Assembly (NCBI GenBank): GCA_030248195.1
Contig: JASAND010000589.1
Location: 32,064 to 96,063 of the forward strand
Source: Trissonchulus latispiculum
Taxonomy: Eukaryota > Nematoda > Enoplea > Enoplida > Ironidae
Direction of reading: 5' to 3'
Length of the DNA: 64,000 nucleotides
The notes below the pieces were generated by a model. The model saw nothing but the letters and a program-made list of their open reading frames with translations, did no database searches and was not told the origin of the DNA. How positions within the stretch are numbered: position 1 is the stretch's first letter; each line of letters begins with the position of its first letter. A program made the translations under genes and the position numbers. Positions 1 through 11,600 of the stretch are shown in pieces.

Positions 1-297
1 AAACCAAATAGAAATATTGTTGTCCAAATTAAGAACCAGTAGTCGGAAATCTGCGCTCCAAAAGTTAATTAATAATTAATTGATTAGTTAATTAATAATT
101 AATGAATGACAGTATAGAAACCGTCCCAAAAAGATGACATTTTTCACATTCTTTCTGATATCACATTTAATGGGAAATTTATTATTACAAAAACAGTAAC
201 TTATATCCGATATATTATTATAATTGTTATTATTATAAAATATAATAATAAAAATATAATAACTGCTGTGCATTATTATTAATAATTTTTATTTCAG
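1..297 (+). other. intron 5' of the GPCR terminal exon
   Basis: AT-rich sequence with TTAATTAATAATTAAT-type palindromes around 64-105 and no coding signal. It ends in a pyrimidine-rich tract and TTTCAG at 292-297, immediately before the receptor reading frame opens, so I read it as the 3' part of the last intron of the receptor gene. The upstream exons lie outside the window. Confidence 0.7.
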
Positions 298-512
298 GCG
301 TATTTCTGATCTGTTGGGTGCCTTTTTTCACTTGTCACATCACCAATTCCGTCTGCCTGTTGCAAAGTCAGACGGGCTGTATTGGATTCATGCCCTTCTT
401 CATAACTACCTGGATCGGCTACATGAACAGTTTCATGAATCCAATAATTTATACCATCTTTAATCCGGATTTTCGGAAAGGATTTCGTAAAGTTCTATTT
501 TGCAAACGATGA
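298..512 (+). CDS. terminal exon of a D2-like dopamine / biogenic-amine GPCR (partial)
   Basis: Class A (rhodopsin-like) receptor at the plasma membrane; the D2-like family couples biogenic amines to G proteins. The exon opens two bases into a Gly codon after TTTCAG and reads VFLICWVPFF, the TM6 CWxPFF motif. An extracellular loop containing two Cys follows, then WIGYMNSFMNPIIYTIFN, which carries the aminergic TM7 WxGYxNS and NPxIY motifs, and a short helix-8 tail with FRKGFRKVLFCKR before TGA. A short tail ending close to a palmitoylatable Cys after helix 8 is typical of D2-like receptors. The start codon and TM1-TM5 lie upstream of the window. An octopamine or tyramine receptor is possible, but the short tail and TM6/TM7 sequence favour D2-like. 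No frame breaks are visible in this exon. Confidence 0.85.
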
Positions 513-675
513 TACCAAATGGTTGACTGGCTGCCAACTGGTATGCCAACATTTTGGCTTGACTTTTCTCAGGAACGGGTTGCGGAACACAGCTTTACTG
601 TCAGCCAAAAGTTGGCATACCAATTAGGCCGACAAATCGGTGTTGTGCTTCCTTATCTCATTGCTTCCGGTGTTC

Positions 676-681
676 AATAAA
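676..681 (+). terminator. poly(A) signal AATAAA of the GPCR gene
   Basis: AATAAA lies 164 nt after the receptor stop codon, followed by an AT-rich stretch and a TTTTTCTGTG-like downstream element near 705. This is a plausible 3' end for the GPCR transcript. The 3' UTR contains two inverted 15-20 nt segments around GCCAACTTTTGGC (near 530-560 and 604-625). Confidence 0.6.
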
Positions 682-689
682 GCATTTAT

Positions 690-1504
690 TTTATGCAAAT
701 TAGCTTTTTCTGTGCCTTCAATCTGTCAGCCCAATCCACTCTCGCTTAATTCACTTATTGGAGTAGAGACAAGACAGATGGCACAATTTTAGATACTTGC
801 AGCCTTTATGGTTTCGACGGATTGATTCTAAGGTGCGAATAAAATAATACAAGCAAGTCTGCGAAAGGGCCACGATTTTAATGGACTCGTTAGAGGTTGA
901 CTTTTTCGATCCGCTCCCTACCTTTCTGAAGCACCCACCACTACTTTATTCCATAGGCATACGCCACACCTACCCACCACCACCACCACTGTAATAAACT
1001 AAACCACTTTTGAGTTTTCAACCAAAACGGCAATTTATGCTACCCCCCCCCCCCTCAATTTTCGCCAAAAAGACGCCAAAAGTGGGACCAAAACTCTAAA
1101 TTTTGGGGTTTTGCTCTGCTTCGTCTAGACACCCCCTTTACATTTTTATCCACAACTTAAGATTTTTAGTATTGGTAGATCTCCGGGGACAGGAACCAGC
1201 CTATTTGATTACCGCGATCCCCTTCCCTAAAAATTTTAAACCCCGAACGTCAAAACTGGCAACAGACTTTTCACAGACTCCCCCACCAGCTATACACCTA
1301 TCCCCCACCACCACTGTAACAAACCGCCAGCTCAACACAAGACCTACACACAAAATGACACAACTGACATCTCCCAGACAACCACAAAAACCGGTCACTC
1401 TTCAAACCAGTTCTACAAAAACTGGACTGGACCTCTCTCTTCTCTTCAGCAGACACTCTTCTCACCAACATGTACACTTTCTCCACTATACACATATACA
1501 TACA
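690..1504. other. intergenic, no gene seen
   Basis: Low-complexity C-rich patches (962-1055, with a C run near 1045) and C/A-rich sequence at 1180-1400. The long open frames through 1103-1567 are products of this C/A composition bias and show no domain or splice support. Confidence 0.5.
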
Positions 1505-1936
1505 TTAACGTATGTACCCTTAGCACAGCCATTGCTTGAGTCAGACCTAAAACCTTTTGAGTCATGATTCTTGAGTGGAGTGCTTCTTGATCCACCCCTT
1601 ACTTTTCTTTGATCTGCTCTGGATTTGCTTTTCTTTTAGTGCGTATCGCACTAGCCAGTCAGTTACTGTGCATAACACATTTCTTTCTACATTATAGTAC
1701 GTCGAGCAATAGCATGTCAGTTAATTTGCATAGCACATCCCCGTTTACATTATAGTGAGTCTAGCAAAATAAATTTTGTACACAAAGATTATTGAAAAAT
1801 TAGCCAGTCGCAGTTGACTGGCTAATTCTAGTGTTAAAAATAATGGGACTATCAAAGTTGACTGGCTAAGACTGGCTAACTCTAATGTTAAAGATATAGC
1901 CAGCAAACCAGTCAACTGTCCCTAGTCCCTATGTAT

Positions 1937-1939
1937 ATA

Positions 1940-2000
<61 letters not shown>
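1937..2000. repeat. (TA)n microsatellite
   Basis: A run of about 30 TA dinucleotides, continuing into mixed GTGTAT/ATAT sequence to about 2075. ORFs reading poly(IY) here are artefacts. Confidence 0.95.
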
Positions 2001-2001
<1 letters not shown>

Positions 2002-2349
2002 TGTGTGTGTATATATATGCATATATATGTGTATATATATATATACATATAAATAAATATATATATATGTGTGTGTGTGCGCGCGCGCCCCCCACCTTTC
2101 ACATTTCTGATTGCACCTGTGCACAGACAACATTCAGTTAAATTGTAATGCATCCCCTTTCACATTATAGTATGTCTAGCAATATAAATTTTGTACACAA
2201 ACATTATTTAAAAATCAGCCAGTCGCAGTTGACTGGCTAATTCTAGTGTTAAAATAATGGGACTATGAAAATTGAGTGGCTAAGACTGGCTAACTCTAAT
2301 GTTAAAGATACAGCCAGCAAACCAGTCAACAGTCCCTGGTCCCTGTATC

Positions 2350-2352
<3 letters not shown>

Positions 2353-2416
<64 letters not shown>
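2353..2416. repeat. (TA)n microsatellite, second unit
   Basis: A TA run at the same relative position in the second copy of the tandem unit. It indicates that the unit and its microsatellite were duplicated together. Confidence 0.95.
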
Positions 2417-2421
<5 letters not shown>

Positions 2422-3834
2422 CATGTATATATATGTATGTATGTATGTATATACATAACATATATACATATATATATATATATACTTAAACACGTGTAAA
2501 AGCTAGCTACCCGTTTTAGAATGTACATCTATGCTGACCACGTCTTGCGTACGCACTAAAAGGCGACCCTGGATTTTTTCCAAAATCCAATTTTAAAGTG
2601 GTCTGCGGGGGGTACCGCTGCACACCAATTTTTGAGTCCTGGAGCGATATTCTGCAGAAAGTATAAAAATTTATTCGTCTTCATAATCCACTCATCAAAA
2701 ACAATTCAAATTCCTTCTATTGCAAGAAATTTTGAAAATAAAAATTAAAAAATTAACCTGAATTTTACTCAATCTGTAAAGGGTTTGTAACGGCTTGTCT
2801 GCTTCCCGTCCGCTCACCGAAGCTAAGTAAGAACCAGTTTTCTAGCGTCAACTACGTTGTGATTTACGCAAAACTACTAACAATCAGTCGTGTTAGAGGA
2901 TTTTTACGAAAAAATTATCAAAAATGCGACTTAATTTTTGAATTTTTACACATACAGGATTCCAAGTTCACTGCGTCCAGTCCGCTCACCCAGAATGGGC
3001 AGGTCTTAGAAAAAATTTTGAGAAAAAGTTTGGCTTCAATTTTTTTAACTTTCCGAGTTTTAGAATGGCACTGTTTATCCTAGATGAAATATTTCATTCG
3101 AAAAAATTTTAACGAGTTTTAGTTTTTTAAGCTAACACCTGCCCATTCTGAGTGAGCGGACGGGACGCAGTGAACTTGGAATCCTATATGTGTAAAAATT
3201 TAAAAATTAAGTCGCAGTTTTGATAATTTTTTGTAAAAATCTTCTAACACGACTAGTTGTTAGTAGTTTTGCTTAAATCATAATGTAATTGACGCTAGAA
3301 AATTGGTTCTTACTTGTACTAGACTCTGCTTAGCTTCGGTGAGCGGACGGGAAGCAGACTAGCCATTACAAGCCTTTTACAGATTGAGTAAAATTCAGGT
3401 TATTTTTTAAATTTTATTTTCAAAATTTCTTGCAATAGGAATTTGAATTGTTTTGATGAGTGGCAGGAAGACGAATAAATTTTTAAGCTTTCTGCAGAAT
3501 ATCGCTCCAGGACTCAAAAATTGGTGTGCAGCGGTACCCCCCCCGCACACCACTTTAAAATTGGATTTTGGAAAACATCCAGAGCAGATCAAAAAAGTAT
3601 GGGGTGGATCAAGAAGCACTCCACTCAAGAATCATGACTCAAAAGGTCTAACTCAAGCAATGGGTGTGCTAAGGGTACATACGTTATACATTATACACTA
3701 CACTATACACTATACACGCTTACATTTCTCAACATGTACATGCAGGAATGTAGTGTACACCCAGCGTCTGCACATGCCCTAAACTTTCAACAACTGATTC
3801 TCCTCCCATCAACATGTACACTTTAACATCTATA

Positions 3835-4735
3835 CATGTATATGTCGTAGTTACATAGTGTAATTGGGCCCTTCATGAAGTGTCAGACACATAGTGTATT
3901 AGTTTGTTGAGCATTTTTATTACACTATCTGGTCATTTCAGACTTTTCATGAAGTGCCAATGCTTCAATTGACACAGTGAAATCCCACAGTAAACCTAAT
4001 TTGAAAATATTGCGTATTACTTATAACGTTAATGGACCCCGTTACAACAGTCAAAGTAGAAATAGATGTTTTCTAAGAAGTTAAATTATGCTGTTTACGT
4101 TAACATTTTAAGTTTGCCAGTAAATTGTCAACGCTTTAAAATGACGACTATTTATTTTTGTCACTAAATAAACAAAGTTATTAAATCATAACTAATTAAT
4201 AAAGCAATATATATAGGAATTACTTTGAGTAGAATCTGAGTAGGATTTATTTTACGCAATTTCCTTTATAAAATTATTCATTTTATACAATGTTTTTAAA
4301 TTACAAAAATGTTCATTGATAGCATAAGTTCTATGGATTTCCATTACCAGATTGTTTTTCTTATTAGTTAGTTCAATTTGTCATAATAATTCATATTAAT
4401 TCGTTTATTTTAATAGTGGTGCCATGCCAATTACCTTGTAAGTGTGACAATGTAAAATGTCTTCGCAAACTAACAATCTGTTTCCGTTTGTCTATTGCAC
4501 CAGGGTCAATTCACATTATAAGTAATGTGAAATATTTTCAGATTAAGTATACTGTGGGATTTCACTATGTGTCAATTGAGGCATTGGCACTTTATGAAAA
4601 GTTAGAAATGACTTGACAGATAGTGTAATAAAGGTATTCAACAAATCATTACACTATTTGTCTGACACTTCATGAAAAGTCAGGAATTATCTGACACTTT
4701 ATGAAGTACCCTACACTATGCGACTACGACATATA
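3835..4735. mobile_element. foldback (inverted repeat) element
   Basis: About 3835-4022 is the inverted complement of about 4509-4735. Paired landmarks are CTTCATGAAGTGTCAG, TTACACTATCTG, CATGAAGTGCCAATGC and AAATCCCACAGTA. The loop (4023-4508) is AT-rich and non-coding. Outer sequence at 3722-3740 and 4741-4760 (TACATTTCTCAACATGTACA) is in direct, not inverted, orientation. No ORF of note. Confidence 0.65.
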
Positions 4736-4759
4736 GACGCCTACATTTCTCAACATGTA

Positions 4760-4985
4760 CAGTAGACATGTACTCTACCCACCATTAACCCTTCCCCCCT
4801 CTCTCCAACTCATGTATACGTCGCACAATTAAAATATATTTTAAACGTGGGCACGCACAGTTAAAAACCCCACAGACTGCACGTCTCTTCCCCCTCTCAA
4901 AAATTGTCGTTATCAGTTTACGACGCCACTTAAATCCTGAAATTCTACATTTCAGCTTTGAGTACGCGAACAACTAACCCCATTC
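4760..4985. other. intergenic, nothing recognised
   Basis: Unremarkable sequence between the foldback element and the inverted promoter-like arm. I looked here for an inverted copy of the cysteine-rich gene's exon 1 and found none. Confidence 0.5.
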
Positions 4986-5635
4986 TGACATCAATTTTGG
5001 ATTTAAAATTTAGGATAATAATAGTATAATGAGACTGTTGCGTAGGTTGATCAGATTTTAGTTTAAACCAAAACGAGGAGGCAGAACAAAATCTCGCCAA
5101 TTTGTGGCAAAGTATTCACTGGTAATTTTACCATTTCAAAATTACCATCACAGATACCTCCCACGGCCGATTTGTGAAACGGAAATTTGCATTCAATTTG
5201 CAATAACATTGACAGAACATTTGCAAGGCAAAAATTTTCGAAGCAGTCTATCACACAGCTCATCTGATAACAGGATTTTAATGCCATTTCTGCGGACTTA
5301 CAATTTAACCAAACCTTGCTGGGATTGAAATTCACTTGGTTATTCGAGGTTATTGGAAAAGCTATGCATTACTATTTGATACAAGCAATGTGTCCTTGCT
5401 CATGGCTTGATTGAAATGTAATATGAAATGCAAACCGGTCGTGGTAGATATGTCGTTGTCAGCAATGGTAATTTCGAATTGGTAAAATTTCTAGTTTCTC
5501 TTTTACCACAAACTCGCCAAGTTAAGCTCAGCCCCCTCGTATTTGGTTAAACTAATTTCCGATCAACCCATGATCAGCTTTCATTATACTACTATTATCC
5601 GAACTTTTGATTTATAAAGTTGGATCCAGAGTAGA
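4986..5635. promoter_or_regulatory. palindromic upstream region of cysteine-rich gene copy 1
   Basis: Bases about 4990-5190 and about 5430-5630 are inverted copies (landmarks GGATAATAATAGTATAATGA with its complement, GTTGATCAGATTTTAGTTTAAACC, AATTTTACCATTTC). The right arm sits directly upstream of the TATA box of gene copy 1. The homologous 5' flank of copy 2 (33460-33900) aligns in plus orientation to 4990-5430, so it contains one arm plus the central segment. Copy 1 therefore carries one extra inverted arm. Conservation of this non-coding block between the two loci, when introns are not conserved, suggests promoter or enhancer function or a recent shared origin. Confidence 0.55.
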
Positions 5636-5636
5636 C

Positions 5637-5644
5637 TATATAAA
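5637..5644 (+). promoter_or_regulatory. TATA box of cysteine-rich gene copy 1
   Basis: TATATAAA 52 nt before the ATG, followed by AGGGG and a short 5' UTR ending GTTTTCTGCCCAGCAAA. Copy 2 has TATTTAAG at exactly the same distance, with the same UTR end, so the position is supported by comparison. Confidence 0.65.
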
Positions 5645-5695
5645 GGGGACGCTTAACTCCGACAGTATCAGTTGCAAAGTTTTCTGCCCAGCAAA

Positions 5696-8600
5696 ATGAT
5701 GTTCAAATTAGTCCTGATTTTGGCCGTGGTTGTGGTAGGTCTGCCAGAATAATGTTTTTAAATCGTTGTTGAATCTTATCTTTCTTCTACAATATTAAGG
5801 TCCATCGTCGCGTTTGACAGTTTGTCAGTCTACACTTTGACGTGTCGAACAAAAACTTCGAGTTGTTCTATACCTGAAGTTGGAGAACTATGCTGTAATG
5901 GAGCGGCCTGGGAGTTTAACCACAGGACCACCTCCACTACTAGGGCTGGCGCAACGTAACACAAGTACTGACTGCTAAGGAGATTTCTGCCCAGGCGACT
6001 CTATTTTATACCCAGACGAGCCTCGCCAGGGAGTGGGGGATAAGAATTTTAGGGGGCGCCGGACTGTCTAGTAGTGTTGTTTCAGTAGCCCATTTTAGTT
6101 TCAGTTTCAGTTTCAGTCGGCGGTCAGAAATAATTTCAGTTTCAGTTTCAGTCGGCGCACCAAAATAGTTTCAGTTTCAGTTTAAGTTTCAGTCGGTAAC
6201 TTAAAATAATTTCAGTTTTTCAGTTTCAGTCGGAGTTTCAGTTTTCGTTTCAGTTCACTATAAAAGGAACAGTTTACAGCCTTCTGAGTTATCATAAAGC
6301 ACAATTAAATGTTTATTCGGCTATCCCTGCAGCTATACCAACAGAATCGAAGCTAAAAACCTTCAAAATTTTAAGTTTTAAGGAAAGACTGAAACCTGTT
6401 TCAGTCCGAGTTTCAGCTTTTAAATTAGTTTCAGTTTCAGTTTCAGTCGGCAGCCTAAAAAAGTTTCAGTTTCAGGTCTCTTCCCAAAATAGTTTCAGTT
6501 TCAGTTTCAGTGACTGAAACTGAAACCTAGTTTCAGTGACTACTGTCTAGTGCCTAAAACTGGGAAGGTTGGACCAATAAACGCGCTCTGAAAGCGCCCC
6601 GGGCCAGTCCCGGAGTACCTACCTAAACTTAGAAAATTACTCAGAAATTCAAGTAAAAACAAATTTAGACAACTGACGATTTGATAAGAAGTGATTATGG
6701 AAGAACAGAAAATAATTAAACATAATTAGAAAGCAAATCACTTTGGCAAACAATGAGTATAGGGGGAGACAAAACGGGAAACAGGGGGACAGACGCTTGG
6801 CGGATAAAAGTGAGAGCGAAGGGACGGGAAGATGAGTTGAGATAATTAATGACGCGGATAAAGTTGGTTTACAATTAGAAAAAGTCAAAGGGATAGACGA
6901 GGATTTTTGGGGGGCAATCCCGAAAATAGTTCAAAATCGGACCTAACAATTTAGTCACAACCGTTCGGTCACAATGAAAACTCTCAACTGAATAACAAAT
7001 GAGTCATTAGTCAGAAAGGTGTTTCGTAGTCGTCGCGCTCAATGTTTCACAAGCCAAAGATAAGGCAATTCAGACACAGCGTTACCTTTACGATAGCTAA
7101 ACGAAAACAGTTGTTTCCGATTTGGCGAATTATTGTAAAGATAGCACCGCGTCTCCCAATTACACATTCGAAAATACCAGACACTCCAGTAAATAATTGA
7201 TTAAATAAAGGTTTTAACAGGTTTAAAGGTAATATAGCTGACGGCTGACTACCCAGCTACTAACAAGAGCACCCTGGGGGGGATGGAGGGTATGCCTAAG
7301 CTACGCTATCGAGCCTATTTTTAAACCATTCGGCCGTAATTTTTTAAAATATGACAGGGAAAAGGAAAATTTCAAAAAGAAAAACTGAAACTTGGCACGC
7401 CAAATACCCAGGACACATTCACACGACCATCACGCCCGTTGGGGTCTGTGGCAACATTCACCCGCTCATTCACATACAGTAACCCATATACACAAGTCAA
7501 TACCGGTACATTTTAACCGTATATATAAAGGGAGAAAGGAGTCAAGTAATAAAATAGCCTTCCGAAGCGTAACTGGGACCCTCTTTTTACTAAATCTTAC
7601 CCAAAATCTTGCTGAGTTACTGTTATCAGTGGGATTTGAACAATAAAATATTGGCAAAATCCTCATGCCTTAAGTTGTCGGCATTCCCTCTGCCCCTGTT
7701 GGATTTAGTCTGTACAGAAGCTTGCTCAAGCTTGGTGCTTAGCTCAGTTGATAGAGCGTCTGTACTAATCCGACACTCGGGGGTTCGTATCCCACCAGAG
7801 CATTGCTGACAGTTTCTGATGCTGTAGTGACAACATTAATTTCTCATTGTTGTCTACAGACAGTCTACATGACATGATAAAAATTTGCTGAGGCGATTTC
7901 GACTAAATGCCAAGGAGCTGGCATTTGCCTAGTTTGCTATAGCTCTCCACTAAAGCGGTGCAAAAATCCGAGTGTTGGCTAATCTACAGAACAGTGCCCT
8001 AAGCATAGATGGGACAAATAAATAATGGAAATGTGTCGTAAAACTAATAAATTAATTGAATTGAAATAAATAAATAAGTCTTTTTATCATCAGTCATTGT
8101 TGGACTATCCAAAACCAATAAATTAAATAATTAGATCCAACAATTAGATGAAAGCAGCTCACAGAAGAAACTGATGCTTAAAATGTTTTCTGGCACATTT
8201 ATGGGGGCCTACCAATTTTAAGTATTGTGACCTGACAATTTTTTTACATTTTAGGCAACCGATGCCGCACTGAGCTATTCTTCGTACTTGAACTGTATGA
8301 AACGGGCAATTAATGGTTGCAGTCAACCGTAAGTCTCCAGGTTTAATTTTTGAGGAATGAGCTTTCAAACTTGCTTCTTCTAGAAACGAATGTAAATTTA
8401 TGCACCTAACTGAGGTTCTGAGTGAAAAAGAAGTAGATTTTAGAAAAAATCCTATTATTAAATTTTTATTCCTTTGTCTTAACTGGCAAGCATTTGTTAT
8501 GCCGAAAACAAGTTTTTAAAGTTTATTTCATCTTCATTTTCTTTGGAAAAAGAAAATTTCAATAGCGCAAGGTAAGATTGGTCAGCTACCAGCATCAGTA

Positions 8601-11600
8601 ACATAAACAACGAGTTTGGAGGCGAAAATATGAATGCTAGTGCAGTAAGTGCAAGTGTTGGCAATAGTTTAGACATAGCCCAGCATTAAGCCTTTAATCA
8701 CATAATGAAATTCAAAGAACATTTCCTTTTTCTTGGTTTAAAAAATTCTCATTTTCTTTCATTTTCTTCCCTATTTCACGTGGCTGTACTAAGAGTAAGA
8801 CAACATATGTGACGGCTGGTGGACTATTATCAGCGGAAGGTGGGTCGAACGCTAACGGCTGTCCCCCTCCGAAACCTAGTGGGCCTCCCGAAAGGTGTGC
8901 ATTTTCTATGCTCACTAGCAGTATCTTTATGTGTTAAAGCTCGAAAACACTCTCCTAGTCTAAAATGAACCTGTATCGAGAACGCAAAGATAGCGACCGA
9001 ACACGCTTTTCTGGTGAGGTCCTGTACCCTCAGCTCCTTTAACTCTGCATACAGAGCATGTACCTTCAGCGCTGATAACGGAGAGTCTGCCAGCTCACAT
9101 TTTTAACTAACTAGTACTTTTACCATATACATATTGCATCATGTTCCCTTCTTGTTCTTCGTGTAAGTTCATGCGCAAAACGTTTAATTGTTATTCTCTT
9201 TAAGCTATAACTGTACATAGTTTGTAATGTTCTAGATGCAAAAACGACTTTCGGGATAAGTTGGTCGCAGACGGTCACAAAAAGAAGGACATCACGTCCT
9301 GCATCCGAAGTGTCAGCATTTTCACCAACCGATACTTCAGCAAACTCAGGCAGTGCTTTGCTCAGGAAAAGATTAAGGGGTACGTGTGGATGTGTGCTTA
9401 AGGTTCATTAAATCAGTTTGATCAGTTAGCAAGAAAAACTCTGTTTTCCACTCCCGGTCCCCAGCTCAACTCAAACCGTCATTGAAAGTTGTGATTCCTC
9501 TTTGGAGACATGAACCTCGAGCCTTTATTACTCAGTCATTACATTGAGTTAAGAAGCCATCTTTATGTCAAAATGTAGCCTCAACATTTTGTCTTTCTGA
9601 GGAACACATTGAAACCGATTTTGGTTTTCTGAAATTATTTTCCTGTATTTTAGAAGAAGTGTAATCTTCCAGATTTTTTTGCAGACCTTTCATACTTCTA
9701 TCAGATAGCTGGGGACGTTTTTACTTGTCCTGAAATCGCTCTTCATTGTGGAAAAAATAACTGAAACGTATGAATTCGCATTCGCAACCTGAATTTTGAC
9801 CACTTTTCTTCTCTACTTTGTCAGTGATTGCTTTAAGCTAGAAAGCAGCTACCGGAGCAACTAAAAAGGGTCCGTGGGTATTTTTGAATTGAATACATCT
9901 ATTAAGTAGCAACTCTCCAACTTGCATAGTAAAAGCTTCACAATCGCTGAAAAAATTGGTCGTGTTCTTGCAAAAACCACATTTTTATTGTAACCGCTTA
10001 GGGGGGGTCCACCATGAAAACTTTTATGGTCACGGATTGTTCTCATTTTCACATAAAATTTTGTCACATATGCCCTGCATATCGAGTTTCAATTTTGAGT
10101 AGTTTCGTTCAGTACTTAACGAGTAACCGGCAATTAATTGCATGCAATTTAAAAACAGGTGAAAACTGCGGTGCCGCAGCAAATAAAGGCACTTTACACC
10201 TGAACCTTCTTGAGAATGGAGCTTCATTCGGTTGTATGTTTGTTATCTGATGCAAACAAAGAAGTTAGGGTAGGTTTTAATGGGAAAACTTTTCTTTATG
10301 ACTTTATTTAGTGATTTTAGGGAGTAGCACCGGCACTGGAAAGCCTTGACCACGAAAATAATTTAACGGCCGATAACTTGAATTTAGTGCATTTGCGGGC
10401 AATGGTCCAAGAAGTGAAAATGTTCCCGACAATGAGAGCTTTCGATTGATATAAAATTGAACATATTTCGAAAAATTTGAAAAATCGCTATTTTTGAGAT
10501 TATGGTTATCAGACCCTCATATTTGAACCCAGCGACCAACTGGGTGCACTAACCTGCACCATTTGTGCCCACGTTTGACCTAAAGTCATCAATAATGGTG
10601 CGCAAATAGATAGTCTGACATTCTATAGGTCTGTGTTGCCATAGCTCTAAGTTATTTGCCAAAAAACGGGAATTTCCGAAATTTTGCTAAAAATTGAGAT
10701 TTCTGCGCCACAGAAATCTCAAAATCGAACAGAGCTAACCAGGATCAATTGGTATCGTTCGAATTGTCTTGTCATAAGCCGCGATTTGTAGGAAGTAGAA
10801 TTTTTAATTAGGCCTTACAGAATATTTCATCAAACTTGCTGACCCCCAAATTTAACATTGCAAAACAGTCAAATTTGGCTGTTCGCAAACTTAAAAAATT
10901 AATTAAAAATTTTTGAAGGCCTAAATTAAAATTCTGCTTCCTACAAATCACCCTTCGAGATCGTATTTATGATATAAGATGGACGTTGAAGTGCTCCGTT
11001 TTGTCGTTGGCGAGATTTCTCTGGCGCACGGAAAAAATCACCAGTTTTTCAGTTTCCTATGTTTAACACATACTGATATCAACTTTGAGGTGAAATTAGT
11101 CGCTAACCGTAAGAGATCCGGTCTTCATTTCAAAAACTCGTTAAAATATACCAATCGGACAACAAAATATTTGAAAATGAGCAAAATCGGAGATGGTCGA
11201 AAAATCAGCCAAAAATGGACCCCCCTTAAGTGATTGCAACTGGAAGATGATCATGTGTGTCGCCGTGTAGCTGAATGGTTAAGGCGCGGACTTCGGATCG
11301 AAAGTCCGAGGTTCGATTCACACCTTAGCCATAATGATGTTACATTGTTTCCTTGAGCAAGAAACTTAGGCGACAGCTCCGCCGGTCGGATGAGGCGTAA
11401 AAGTGATGCGTCCGTATACTGTCAAGCCAGATCCGCTTATCGATAAGACAAGGACGCTGAGTTCCCGGCAAAAAGGCACCCCTTCCCCTGGGCGCTGCTT
11501 TCGTGTGTCGCTTTTTTCAACTTAGCACATAGGAAGATTAGCGACACACGAAAGAACAGGCGAGTCGGCTGCGCTTTCATGTGTCGCTTTTTTCAACTTA

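Larger units (their letters stand above)
1633..2562. mobile_element. nested element with 13-bp perfect terminal inverted repeats
   Basis: The segment interrupting the foldback begins CTTTTAGTGCGTA (1633-1645) and ends with its exact complement TACGCACTAAAAG (2550-2562). Inside are two direct copies of a roughly 340-400 bp unit (about 1735-2140 and 2150-2490). Each contains AGCCAGTCGCAGTTGACTGG, a CTGGCTAACTCTAATGTTAAAGATA segment in two parts, and a terminal (TA)n tract. There is no coding capacity beyond microsatellite ORFs. Confidence 0.55.
1505..3690. mobile_element. large foldback element, left arm interrupted by another insertion
   Basis: Bases 1505-1627 are the inverted complement of about 3573-3690 (motif TCATGATTCTTGAGTGGAG and its complement), and 2566-3030 is the inverted complement of about 3120-3581 (motifs CTGCAGAATATCGCTCCAG, GTCCGCTCACC). 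Together these form two roughly 600-bp arms around a short loop near 3040-3110. The left arm is broken between 1627 and about 2563 by a separate element. No transposase is encoded. The arms are imperfect (for example CTGCGTCC against GGGACGCAG), so the element is not brand new. Confidence 0.7.

Noticed and set aside
1103..1567. 154-codon Thr/Pro/His-rich ORF
   Set aside because: Caused by C/A-rich composition; it runs into a foldback arm and has no domain or splice context.
1912..2153. Ile/Tyr-rich ORFs over the (TA)n tracts (also 2249-2489 and 29766-30107)
   Set aside because: Pure microsatellite translation. The 30-kb one also overlaps a real exon of gene copy 2 in the wrong frame.
6075..6545. 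CRISPR-like array
   Set aside because: Hexamer units with irregular short spacers in a eukaryotic intron: a minisatellite.
7392..7809. Overlapping small ORFs near the tRNA-like SINE
   Set aside because: They cross the SINE head and intron sequence with no motif.
11259..11331. Functional tRNA-Arg gene (and the other tRNA-like sequences as tRNAs)
   Set aside because: A and B boxes are present, but anticodon and acceptor stems do not pair; treated as SINE heads or pseudogenes.
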